From positions 1 to 12,746 of the forward strand of contig DLOT01000088.1 in the NCBI GenBank assembly GCA_002479715.1: 12,746 nt of DNA. Reading direction: 5' to 3'. Below the pieces are notes generated by a model that was given only the letters and a program-made list of their open reading frames with translations, made no database searches and was not told where the DNA came from. A program made the position numbers and the translations under genes. Positions 6,787-12,746 of the stretch are shown here, piece by piece; positions within the stretch are counted from its first letter, which is position 1, and each line of letters starts with the position of its first letter. Source of the stretch: Ruminococcus sp. UBA7477 (GTDB taxonomy: Bacteria > Bacillota > Clostridia > Oscillospirales > Ruminococcaceae).

Positions 6787-7596
6787 TTACAAAGTAAGAT
6801 AACCGCGGATCTCAATATAAAGCCCGTCTGAGATGCTTTCGCAGTAGAGGATCTCTAAGATGTTGCTATAGCCGCCTATTCTTTCCCTGAGCTGAACTAT
6901 CTCCTCGGCCTGTTCACGGGTAATAAGCAAGGCTTCCTCAAGCTCGCTTGCGTCGGCAAGGTTTATGCTGACGGTTCTGCGAACGGGCGGCTCGGTCAAA
7001 CTCGTTTTGGTCGGAACAGTTGTGAGGACAGGAGTTTCTGTGACGACAGTTGTTGTAGTCATGGAGGTCGATTTAATGGTCGTCCGGATTGTCGTATCGG
7101 GGCTTGTCCGGCTGTCTGTTACGACAGTCGGAACCGTCGTGGCTGACGCAGATGTGTTTTCTCCGTCGTGAGGGGCATAGAACAGCTTTTTCAGTGAGTT
7201 GAGCTTTGCCTCGCCGATGCCGTTTATCTCCATTAAGCTGTCCATATCAGCAATTACTCCGACAGACGTTCGGTAGTCGATTATATCTTGCGCCAGCTTG
7301 CTGCCTATTCCTTCGGCCTGAGTCAGTGCGTTCATATCGGCATTGTTTATGTCCATCGGAAAGCTGTAAGAGGTCGCTGTCACTGAAGATGTTATCTCCG
7401 CCTGAGGCGAAGCGGTTGATCGGGTCGCGCTTTCGGAGGCGGCGGAGGTTTGCGATAAGCTTTTTGTGGCAGATCCGATATATTCATCAAGCGTTATAAG
7501 GCTGCTGTTTTCCGACATATTAATCGCAATTACGCTAAAAATCGACACTGCGAGCATAAAAAATAAAAAGGCAGTAATTATGAAAGGTTTTTTCAT
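6787..7596 (-). CDS. Membrane-anchored ComEA-like protein with two HhH regions
   Basis: A 269-residue protein. Residues 5-26 are a hydrophobic N-terminal anchor behind MKKP, so the rest should be outside the membrane. A Ser/Ala/Thr-rich stretch follows (about 40-78), then a full ComEA-type helix-hairpin-helix pair at about 81-139 with both hairpins, EGIGSKLAQDIIDYR and NGIGEAKL. Such domains bind double-stranded DNA without regard to sequence, and ComEA receives DNA in competence. A Thr-rich, Pro-containing linker (about 147-206) leads to a second HhH-like unit (207-269) in which the hairpin glycines are lost. The N-terminal SLBB domain of classic ComEA is absent, and no comEB/comEC is in view. 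The start is ATG 7594-7596 with GGAGG 9 bases upstream. It lies 66 bases after the HPr stop, with a weak hairpin between. DNA uptake is possible but unproven; a general extracellular DNA-binding role is as likely. Confidence 0.75.
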   Translation of the reverse strand: MKKPFIITAFLFFMLAVSIFSVIAINMSENSSLITLDEYIGSATKSLSQTSAASESATRSTASPQAEITSSVTATSYSFPMDINNADMNALTQAEGIGSKLAQDIIDYRTSVGVIADMDSLMEINGIGEAKLNSLKKLFYAPHDGENTSASATTVPTVVTDSRTSPDTTIRTTIKSTSMTTTTVVTETPVLTTVPTKTSLTEPPVRRTVSINLADASELEEALLITREQAEEIVQLRERIGGYSNILEILYCESISDGLYIEIRGYLTL

Positions 7597-7619
7597 AATT
7601 ACCGCCCTCCAAATGTCAC

Positions 7620-7644
7620 ATAAAAGCAACCGCGAAACGGTGGC
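7620..7644 (-). terminator. Weak terminator-like hairpin after HPr
   Basis: On the minus strand GCCACCG and CGGTTGC (7638-7644 with 7626-7632) form a 7-pair stem with one C-T mismatch and a 5-base loop, followed by TTTTA. It may end most HPr transcripts while letting some read into the HhH gene. Confidence 0.45.
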
Positions 7645-7662
7645 ACGATACGATAAGACTGC

Positions 7663-7935
7663 TTATCTGGCGTCCTCGGCAAAGCCGCTCTCAACCAGGT
7701 CAACAAGACCCTCAACAGCATCCTGTTCGTCTGTACCGTCGGCAATGATCCTGATAGATGTTCCTCCGACAATTCCGAGTGAAAGTATACCGAGCAAGCT
7801 CTTGGCGTTGACCCTTCTCTCTTCCTTTTCGATCCAGATAGATGACTTGAATTCATTAGCCTTCTGGATAAAGAAGGTCGCAGGACGAGCGTGGAGACCT
7901 ACCTGATTTTGAACAGTTACATCTTTTACGAACAT
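7663..7935 (-). CDS. ptsH: Phosphocarrier protein HPr
   Basis: A 90-residue HPr, the cytoplasmic phosphocarrier of the sugar phosphotransferase system. It takes phosphate from enzyme I on His15 and passes it to the sugar-specific IIA proteins. In Firmicutes the HPr kinase also phosphorylates Ser46, and HPr-Ser-P works with CcpA in carbon catabolite repression. Both residues are in their normal places: H15 in VGLHARPA and S46 in NAKSLLGI. The presence of His15 argues against Crh. The length is normal. The start ATG 7933-7935 has GGAGAG about 6 bases upstream. Unlike many Firmicutes, ptsI is not adjacent. A strong promoter lies at 8027-8055 and a short inverted repeat occupies its leader. The Ser46 site is one of the clearer signs that this half of the window is Firmicute. 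Confidence 0.93.
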   Translation of the reverse strand: MFVKDVTVQNQVGLHARPATFFIQKANEFKSSIWIEKEERRVNAKSLLGILSLGIVGGTSIRIIADGTDEQDAVEGLVDLVESGFAEDAR

Positions 7936-7983
7936 ATTAATCTCTCCATTCTTGATATTACATTAGCATTGAAAAGAAATATC

Positions 7984-8011
7984 GCTCAATTATAATTCCT
8001 TTAATTTGAGC
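7984..8011. repeat. Inverted repeat in the HPr leader
   Basis: GCTCAA at 7984-7989 and TTGAGC at 8006-8011 flank 16 AT-rich bases. The arms extend by three A-T pairs if one base is bulged. The repeat lies directly downstream of the expected start of transcription, where a repressor site or an RNA hairpin could act. No known operator was recognised. Confidence 0.35.
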
Positions 8012-8026
8012 TTAACCACTGTTATT

Positions 8027-8055
8027 ATTATACTTGCTTTATTCTTCTTAGTCAA
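8027..8055 (-). promoter_or_regulatory. Strong sigma-A promoter for HPr
   Basis: On the minus strand TTGACT (8055-8050), a 17-base spacer and a perfect TATAAT (8032-8027) precede HPr with a leader of roughly 85-90 bases. It suits a highly expressed gene. The remaining intergenic DNA back to trmD (about 8056-8221) shows no gene and no convincing terminator. Confidence 0.8.
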
Positions 8056-8221
8056 CTTGAAAATATGTACAAAGCAGGTTTTATCAAAGATTTTCTGCTA
8101 TTTGATTATTCGTTCACAAAACTTTTATCTGAACTTTGTGCAATTCGCCTATAAACTTTGAACGATTTGTAACATATTAAACAATTGATGTGCATAAGTT
8201 TTCCAAAATTGCCTTATCGTA

Positions 8222-8968
8222 TTATTCTGAAGTTCCGTCAAAATCCACATACTTGTTGATTATTTCTAAATCCTCAGGTGATAAAACAGCAACATCTATT
8301 AATTCGGGACGCTTTTTCAGTGTGTTAAGCAAACGCTGTTCTCTGCGCCATTTTGCGATATTTGCGTGGTGACCGGACAGAAGGACCTCGGGGACCTTTT
8401 TTTCGTGCCAGACTTCGGGGCGGGTATACTGTGGGTATTCTAGCAGGCCGCTGTAGTGGCTCTCGTCTTCGTAACAGTCGGTGTTGGAAAGAGTTCCGTC
8501 GAGCATTCTCACAACGCTGTCGATAAGCACGAGTGCAGGCAGCTCGCCGCCTGTCAGAACGTAATCACCGATAGAGATCTCTTCATCGACTATCTCCTCA
8601 ATGACCCGCTCGTCTACACCCTCGTAATGTCCGCATAGAATAAATATACTGCTTAGTGACGCAAGCTCGCGGCAGCGCTTTTGGGTCAGCGTTTTTCCCT
8701 GCGGCGACATATAAATAACGTGAGGACGCTGCTCTCTGCCTGCTGTCACAGCCTCAAAGCATCGAAAGATCGGATCGCACTGCATAAGCATCCCCTTTTG
8801 CTCACTGTAGGGAGTGTCGTCCACACGCCTGTGCTTGTCGAGGGTGTAATCTCTTATATTGTGGCAGTTCACCTCAAAAATACCCTTGTTTTTGGCTCTT
8901 CCGATAATGCTTTCGTCAAGATACCGCTCACACATTTCGGGAAAAAGAGTTGCAATGTCAATTCTCAC
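8222..8968 (-). CDS. trmD: tRNA (guanine(37)-N1)-methyltransferase TrmD
   Basis: A 248-residue TrmD, which uses S-adenosylmethionine to methylate N1 of G37 next to the anticodon and prevents +1 frameshifting. Trefoil-knot SAM-site motifs are clear: YMSPQG (86-91), GHYEGVDER (113-121) and SIGDYVLTGGE (132-142), then the C-terminal tRNA-binding part from GLLEYPQYTRPEVW. Two places are unlike textbook TrmD: the usual PYGGGxGM loop is PYSEQKGM (53-60), and the Asp that acts as catalytic base in E. coli (Asp169) aligns by eye with E169. The start is GTG at 8966-8968 with AAGGAAGG about 7 bases upstream; no in-frame ATG is nearer. It follows rimM by 15 bases, so the two are cotranscribed. The usual downstream partner rplS is not here. 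Function call is firm. Confidence 0.95.
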   Translation of the reverse strand: MRIDIATLFPEMCERYLDESIIGRAKNKGIFEVNCHNIRDYTLDKHRRVDDTPYSEQKGMLMQCDPIFRCFEAVTAGREQRPHVIYMSPQGKTLTQKRCRELASLSSIFILCGHYEGVDERVIEEIVDEEISIGDYVLTGGELPALVLIDSVVRMLDGTLSNTDCYEDESHYSGLLEYPQYTRPEVWHEKKVPEVLLSGHHANIAKWRREQRLLNTLKKRPELIDVAVLSPEDLEIINKYVDFDGTSE

Positions 8969-8983
8969 CGTAACGCCTTCCTT

Positions 8984-9493
8984 TCATATATCAAGAAGTC
9001 CGTCTGGCAGTTTGACATACATTTTACCGCTGTCAATGTCGTTTTTCATAATGACACTCGGTATTGCGGGAATAAGTATCTCACGGCCGCTTTCCGATCT
9101 GACTGCGTAAACGTCGTTTGCACCTGTTTGGGAAACCTCTGTCAGAATGCCGTAAACCTCGTCCGTTTCGCTGTCAACGACCGTCAGTCCGATAAGGTCC
9201 TGAACGAAATAGCAGCCCTGAGGCAGCTCAACATCGTTCCTGTCCATATATAAGACCCTTCCCCGGAGCTTGCCGGCTTCATCGGCAGAGCCGCAGCCTG
9301 AGATCTTCATAATGACCGTGTTTTTGAAAACACGGGAATATTCTATGTCTACAGGTGTGCCGCTTTTGTAGTATAGGCGGTCAAAGCCCGCGAGAAACTC
9401 CGGTTCGTCACACCACGGGGTGACCTTGACCTCTCCTCTGATGCCGTGGACCGATGAGATCTTTCCTATTTCAAGATATTGCTTTTTCGCCAA
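8984..9493 (-). CDS. rimM: 16S rRNA processing protein RimM
   Basis: A 169-residue RimM, the factor that binds ribosomal protein S19 and the 30S head during late 16S rRNA maturation. The N-terminal RimM barrel shows EIGKISSVHGIRGEVKV (about 7-23), and the PRC-barrel follows, from about YFVQDLIGLTVVD (95 on) to ILIPAIPSVI and the closing KMYVKLPDGLLDI. Length and both domains are standard. The start is TTG 9491-9493 with AAAGGAG about 10 bases before it; the nearby ATG at 9501-9503 is out of frame and soon meets a stop. trmD follows after 15 bases in the same unit. In most Firmicutes rpsP and a KH-domain gene lie upstream; here a strong promoter of its own (9528-9556) and a divergent regulator gene take that place. 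Confidence 0.94.
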   Translation of the reverse strand: MAKKQYLEIGKISSVHGIRGEVKVTPWCDEPEFLAGFDRLYYKSGTPVDIEYSRVFKNTVIMKISGCGSADEAGKLRGRVLYMDRNDVELPQGCYFVQDLIGLTVVDSETDEVYGILTEVSQTGANDVYAVRSESGREILIPAIPSVIMKNDIDSGKMYVKLPDGLLDI

Positions 9494-9527
9494 GCGTCAG
9501 CATCTCCTTTGTTATTATTTATTATAT

Positions 9528-9556
9528 AGTATAATACAGAGGAGAGGACTTGTCAA
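9528..9556 (-). promoter_or_regulatory. Strong sigma-A promoter for rimM-trmD
   Basis: On the minus strand a perfect TTGACA (9556-9551), a 17-base spacer and TATACT (9533-9528) lie about 35 bases before the rimM start. The promoter explains how the rimM-trmD pair is expressed without the usual upstream ribosomal protein gene. Confidence 0.8.
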
Positions 9557-9651
9557 ACGCGAAAACGCCTTTGTGCAGACAAAACTTTTGGCGGTCGGGC
9601 AGGCAAGAATGACAATGTTCACAGAAATTTAACAAATTTCGTTCATATTTG

Positions 9652-9660
9652 TGTTATAAT
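9652..9660 (+). promoter_or_regulatory. Extended -10 promoter for the CdaR/PucR-type gene
   Basis: TGTTATAAT at 9652-9660 is a perfect extended -10. No good -35 at 17 bases is seen, as is common with extended -10 promoters. The leader to ATG 9775 would be about 108 bases. I see no recognisable riboswitch or small gene in it. Confidence 0.55.
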
Positions 9661-9774
9661 TCAAGATGTATTATAGGATTTTTGTATGATTAATACTAAA
9701 CCGAGGGGGCAGCGGCGCTCAAACAGGGAATAAAGGCTCATAAGAGATCGAACTACAGAAAGGTGAATTGTAAT

Positions 9775-10860
9775 ATGTCAAACAGATTGTTTCAGGGAGT
9801 AATACACGAAATGCGTGAAGCGGTTGACGCTGAGATCGGAGTGATCGACGAGAATGCGGCTATAATAGCCTGCTCGGATTTATCCAAGAACGGCACGACG
9901 AACGAATATGTTTCGCTGGATCTCAACGATTCGCACGACATTTTTGTGCGCGACGGTTACACCTATAAGCCGTTCGGAACTCACGCTAAGCCCGATTACG
10001 CGGTGTTTGTCGCGGGAACAGATGAGGTCGCCGCAAAGTATGCAAGCATACTGGCAATTTCACTTTCAAGCATCAAGCAGTATTACGATGAGAAATATGA
10101 CAGAAACAACTTTATCAAGAACGTCGTTCTGGATAACATTCTGCCGGGCGATATTCACATTAAGGCAAGAGAGCTTCACTTCAACTCCGAAACCTCGCGT
10201 GTCGCCTTCCTTATCAGGATCATCTCGACAAACGACGTTTCGGCATACGACGTTATTCAAAACCTCTTTCCGGACAAGAACAAGGACTTTGTTTTCAATA
10301 TCACTGAGTCGGATATAGTTCTTGTCAAGGAGGTAAAGGATGATATCGAGTCCAAGGACCTTGAAAAGCTTGCACGCTCCATTTCCGACACGCTGAGCAG
10401 TGAGTTTTATACCCGCGTTAATGTCGGCATCGGAACGGTCGTTGAGGAGGTTAAGGACCTGGCGCGTTCTTTCAAGGAGGCGCAGATCGCACTTGAGGTC
10501 GGCAAGGTTTTTGATACCGACAAGGTTATCGTTTCTTATGACAATCTGGGCATCGCAAGGCTGATATATCATCTGCCGACAACACTTTGCGAAACATTCC
10601 TTAAGGAGGTCTTTAAGAAAGGCTCGATCGAGTCGCTCGATCACGAAACGCTGTTCACGATCCAGCGATTCTTTGAGAACAACCTCAATGTTTCGGAAAC
10701 CTCGAGAAAGCTGTTTGTCCACAGAAACACGCTTGTTTACAGACTTGAAAAGATCAAGAAGCTTACCGGGCTTGATCTGAGAGAGTTTGACCATGCGATC
10801 ATATTTAAGATCGCGCTGATGGTAAGAGAATATCTGTCGTCCAATCCGGTCAAGTTTTAA
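9775..10860 (+). CDS. CdaR/PucR-family transcriptional regulator
   Basis: A 361-residue DNA-binding regulator. The N-terminal about 110 residues look like a small-molecule sensor (AEIGVIDENAAIIACSD resembles the start of sugar-diacid recognition domains). The middle, about 135-255, fits the degenerate GGDEF-like domain of CdaR proteins (YTRVNVGIGTVVEEVKDL, then SFKEAQIALEVGKVF). The C-terminus is a PucR-type helix-turn-helix at about 303-331: NLNVSETSRKLFVHRNTLVY-R, closing with FDHAIIFKIALMVREYL. The ligand cannot be told. I prefer ATG 9775 to the in-frame GTG 9763 because AGAAAGG lies 9-10 bases before the ATG and the GTG has no spaced ribosome site. It is divergent from rimM and lies upstream of ftsE in the same direction, 107 bases away with a strong hairpin between, so whether it is in the ftsEX transcript is uncertain. 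Family call firm; biological role unknown. Confidence 0.85.
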   Translation: MSNRLFQGVIHEMREAVDAEIGVIDENAAIIACSDLSKNGTTNEYVSLDLNDSHDIFVRDGYTYKPFGTHAKPDYAVFVAGTDEVAAKYASILAISLSSIKQYYDEKYDRNNFIKNVVLDNILPGDIHIKARELHFNSETSRVAFLIRIISTNDVSAYDVIQNLFPDKNKDFVFNITESDIVLVKEVKDDIESKDLEKLARSISDTLSSEFYTRVNVGIGTVVEEVKDLARSFKEAQIALEVGKVFDTDKVIVSYDNLGIARLIYHLPTTLCETFLKEVFKKGSIESLDHETLFTIQRFFENNLNVSETSRKLFVHRNTLVYRLEKIKKLTGLDLREFDHAIIFKIALMVREYLSSNPVKF

Positions 10861-10881
10861 AAAAGAGAGATAAATATTACG

Positions 10882-10908
10882 CCGCCGATAGTTTATAACT
10901 GTTGGCGG
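10882..10908 (+). terminator. Hairpin between the regulator and ftsE
   Basis: CCGCCGATAGT (10882-10892) pairs with ACTGTTGGCGG (10898-10908) around a 5-base loop: 11 continuous pairs, two of them G-U. What follows, ATAGCTTTCTGTATT, is only mildly T-rich, so it may be a weak terminator, an attenuator or an mRNA processing/stability element. It ends 59 bases before the ftsE start and weakens the case for any ftsE start upstream of it. Confidence 0.55.
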
Positions 10909-10967
10909 ATAGCTTTCTGTATTATGCGGAATGTGAAATGGGAACAAAAGAAAAAGAGGGTGCAGCA

Positions 10968-11651
10968 TTGGTAGAATTTAAAGATGTATCGGTAACTTAT
11001 TCAAGCGGAGTAGATGCGCTTAACAACATAAATCTTAAGATAAACGACGGGGATTTTGCCTTTGTGGTCGGTTCTAACGGCGCAGGCAAATCGACGCTGA
11101 TAAAGCTTATCTTAAAAGAGATCAACGCAACGCAGGGAACGGTTATAGCAAACGGCTATAACCTGAGCAAAATCCCCAAAAGAAAAATACCCAAGCTTCG
11201 CAGGACTATCGGGGTCGTTTTTCAGGATTTCCGCCTTATCCCTACGATGACCGTATATGAAAATATTGCATTTGTGCTGCGAGTTATCGACGCGCCGCGA
11301 AAATACATAAAAACAAGAGTCCCTTATGTTCTGGAGCTTGTGGGGCTTTCCGACAAGATGCAGTCATACCCCGAGCAGCTTTCGGGAGGCGAGCAGCAGA
11401 GAGTCGCGCTTGCAAGGGCGCTTGTCAACGACCCTAAGCTTATTATCGCAGACGAGCCGACAGGCAACATCGACCCGGAGCTTTCTTATGAGATCGTTGA
11501 GCTGCTTAAATGTATCAACGAATGCGGAACCACCGTTTTGATGGTGACCCATGAGCATAGCCTGGTGCGTTATTTCGGCGGAAGAGTTATCAATCTCGAG
11601 GGCGGAGCTGTAACCTTTGACGAAATGGTAGGTGGAAGCGATGAGAATTAG
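10968..11651 (+). CDS. ftsE: Cell division ATP-binding protein FtsE
   Basis: A 227-residue ABC ATPase that pairs with FtsX. The FtsEX complex uses ATP to switch on peptidoglycan hydrolases at the division site rather than to transport a solute. Motifs: Walker A GSNGAGKST (35-43), Q-loop VFQDFRLIPTMTVYENIAF (84-102; FQDFRL is a FtsE hallmark), signature LSGGEQQR (138-145), Walker B LIIADEP (158-164) and switch His195 in VTHE. The start is taken as TTG 10968: the protein then begins MVEFKDV like other FtsE (MIEFKNV) and AGAGGG sits 7 bases upstream. The in-frame ATG at 10938 would add 10 residues with little ribosome-site support, and anything earlier runs into the hairpin at 10882-10908. It overlaps ftsX by 11 bases, showing translational coupling. 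Call firm; start less so. Confidence 0.95.
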   Translation: MVEFKDVSVTYSSGVDALNNINLKINDGDFAFVVGSNGAGKSTLIKLILKEINATQGTVIANGYNLSKIPKRKIPKLRRTIGVVFQDFRLIPTMTVYENIAFVLRVIDAPRKYIKTRVPYVLELVGLSDKMQSYPEQLSGGEQQRVALARALVNDPKLIIADEPTGNIDPELSYEIVELLKCINECGTTVLMVTHEHSLVRYFGGRVINLEGGAVTFDEMVGGSDEN

Positions 11652-12549
11652 CAGCGCAGGCTACCTTGTATCACAGGGTGTCAAAAGTATATGGAAGAAC
11701 CGCATGACCTCGTTCGCTTCGTTTTGTATTATGTTGGTTTCGCTTATGCTTGTAGGCATTTCGGTGCTGGCAGGTATAAACATCAACCGAATAATTATGG
11801 GCATCGAGGAAAATAACGAAATCATGGTCGTTTTGGAGGACGATACGACCGAAGCTCAGATCGATCAGCTGTATGTGGATTTCAAATCGCTTGCAAATGT
11901 CTCCGAGGTAACTTTGTATTCGCGCGATGAGGCTTGGGCGGATATGACTGCGGATATGACCGAAGAGGAGCGCGAGGCGATGCAGTATGATAACGGCGAC
12001 AACCCTCTGCCCGATGTTTTCAAGATCAAGATCGAAGACCTTGAGATAATGGATATTACGACAGGTCAGCTGTCAACATTCGATAAGGTAGACAGCGTTC
12101 AGTCACCCGATGCCTATGCTGACGCCTTGGTAAGCATACGCAATATCGCAGCGCTCATTTCGTTCGCCGTCGTTTTTGCGCTTATAATCGTCTGCTTGGT
12201 CATTATCTCAAACACGACGAGGACAAGCGTTCATTCTCGTCGTAAGGAAATATACATTATGAGATATGTCGGAGCGACAAATACCTTTATTAGGATACCC
12301 TTCTTTATAGAGGGAATGCTGCTGGGAATTCTGGCTGCGATCGGTGCCCTGATACTCACAAGGTTTGCTTATATGGAGCTTTACTCAGTTCTGAATGACA
12401 GGCTTCCCTTTATTCAGTCGATTAGCTCAAAGTCGCTTTATTCATTCAGCAGTATTTCGGGTTATGTAACGATTGCGTATATTGCCGCCGGAGTAGTTAT
12501 CGGCGCTATCGGAACAACAATAAGCGCAGGCAAGTATCTCAAGGCGTAA
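11641..12549 (+). CDS. ftsX: Cell division protein FtsX
   Basis: A 302-residue membrane subunit of FtsEX. Four membrane segments are visible at about 23-47, 168-191, 219-241 and 273-296. The large extracellular loop between the first two (about 50-165) is the part that in Gram-positive bacteria contacts a peptidoglycan hydrolase, often a PcsB/CwlO-like coiled-coil protein. That loop is rich in acidic residues and Met. The family motif RRKEIYIMRYVGAT (200-213) follows segment 2. ATG 11641 is preferred to the in-frame GTG 11632 because AGGTGG lies about 5 bases before the ATG and it overlaps the ftsE stop as is usual. A strong terminator follows 26 bases after the stop, so the hydrolase gene often found next to ftsEX is not in the same transcript here. 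Confidence 0.95.
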   Translation: MRISSAGYLVSQGVKSIWKNRMTSFASFCIMLVSLMLVGISVLAGININRIIMGIEENNEIMVVLEDDTTEAQIDQLYVDFKSLANVSEVTLYSRDEAWADMTADMTEEEREAMQYDNGDNPLPDVFKIKIEDLEIMDITTGQLSTFDKVDSVQSPDAYADALVSIRNIAALISFAVVFALIIVCLVIISNTTRTSVHSRRKEIYIMRYVGATNTFIRIPFFIEGMLLGILAAIGALILTRFAYMELYSVLNDRLPFIQSISSKSLYSFSSISGYVTIAYIAAGVVIGAIGTTISAGKYLKA

Positions 12550-12575
12550 AAAGGCACAGAAAGAAATATATCTAT

Positions 12576-12609
12576 AAAGGGACGCCCTGCAAGGGGCGTC
12601 CCTTTATGC
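12576..12609 (+). terminator. Terminator after ftsX
   Basis: AAAGGGACGCCC (12576-12587) and GGGCGTCCCTTT (12594-12605) form a 12-pair stem with loop TGCAAG; the T-run is the end of the stem. It closes the ftsEX unit. Confidence 0.85.
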
Positions 12610-12718
12610 ACCTACGGAGCGCTCATCGTCGCAAGCGTTTGATTTGTTTGGCTTTGTCCGGCGCGCCATATTGCCATCTTTCTCACAAGCAAATACCGTA
12701 AAAACTATAAAATTATAA

Positions 12719-12746
12719 GGGAACGCCCTCTCTTGCAGGGCGTTCC
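12719..12746 (-). terminator. Second, inverted copy of the same terminator-like hairpin
   Basis: GGAACGCCCT (12720-12729 region) pairs with AGGGCGTTCC (12737-12746) around a 7-base loop, at the window edge. Read on the minus strand it strongly resembles the ftsX terminator (CGCCCTGCAAG shared) and is followed by CCCTTATAATTTT, so it probably ends a convergent gene to the right. The roughly 110 bases between the two hairpins hold no gene that I can see. Confidence 0.6.

Noticed and set aside
8189..8197. DnaA-box-like TTATGCACA on the minus strand
   Set aside because: One mismatch to TTATCCACA and no other boxes nearby, so it does not suggest an origin.
8681..9253. A 190-codon plus-strand frame opposite trmD and rimM
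   Set aside because: It spans the junction of two well-recognised genes on the other strand and resembles nothing known.
10066..10968. A 300-codon open frame on the minus strand opposite the CdaR/PucR-type gene
   Set aside because: It lies antisense to a gene with clear PucR helix-turn-helix sequence, has no recognisable domain or ribosome site and has a composition expected of a reversed coding frame.
1..12746. CRISPR arrays, tRNA or rRNA genes, transposases, phage genes
   Set aside because: I looked on both strands and found no regularly spaced repeats, no cloverleaf-like segment with T-loop consensus, and no transposase or integrase sequence.

Overview
The window reads as two pieces of DNA from different phyla joined inside one open reading frame. 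Positions 1 to about 2350 look like Bacteroidales, plausibly a gut Muribaculaceae-like organism. They carry a GT3-type (eukaryote-like) glycogen synthase, a small secreted protein with a Bacteroidetes sorting-domain-like C-terminus, promoter boxes of the Bacteroidetes form TAnnTTTG, and genes with no Shine-Dalgarno sequence. From about 2430 to the end the DNA looks like a clostridial Firmicute, probably Oscillospiraceae/Ruminococcus-like. Almost every gene there has a GGAGG-type ribosome site, promoters are TTGACA-N17-TATAAT-like, terminators are hairpins with T-runs, and the content is typical: HPr with His15 and Ser46, RimM-TrmD, FtsE-FtsX.

Layout. 1-591 (-): 5' part of glycogen synthase, cut by the window edge. 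592-935: divergent Bacteroidetes-type promoters. 936-1274 (+): small secreted protein. 1331-3412 (+): type I pullulanase whose N-terminal half is Bacteroidales-like and C-terminal half clostridial-like. The lysine codon ratio AAA:AAG changes from 16:3 to 1:17 across about 2330-2430. 3574-4104 (+): small nitroreductase. 4284-6626 (-): GH31 YicI-type alpha-xylosidase. 6787-7596 (-): membrane-anchored ComEA-like helix-hairpin-helix protein. 7663-7935 (-): HPr. 8222-8968 and 8984-9493 (-): trmD and rimM. 9775-10860 (+): CdaR/PucR-type regulator. 10968-11651 and 11641-12549 (+): ftsE and ftsX. The window ends in two related terminator-like hairpins in opposite orientation.

How the genes work together. 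On the left, glycogen synthase and pullulanase both belong to alpha-glucan metabolism. Because of the junction, the apparent glycogen/pullulanase/xylosidase grouping should not be read as one carbohydrate locus. On the right, the genes form separate transcription units: a single-gene xylosidase unit with its own promoter and terminator; HPr, perhaps reading through to the HhH protein; the rimM-trmD tRNA/ribosome maturation pair; and regulator-ftsE-ftsX, where FtsEX is the ABC-type complex that controls peptidoglycan hydrolysis at division.

The most important observation is the mosaic pullulanase. It is either a metagenome assembly chimera (more likely) or a true recombinant. Apart from that the genes are ordinary, with smaller oddities in the TrmD active-site loop, the duplicated HhH domain and the hairpin before ftsE. 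I found no rRNA, tRNA, CRISPR array or insertion sequence.
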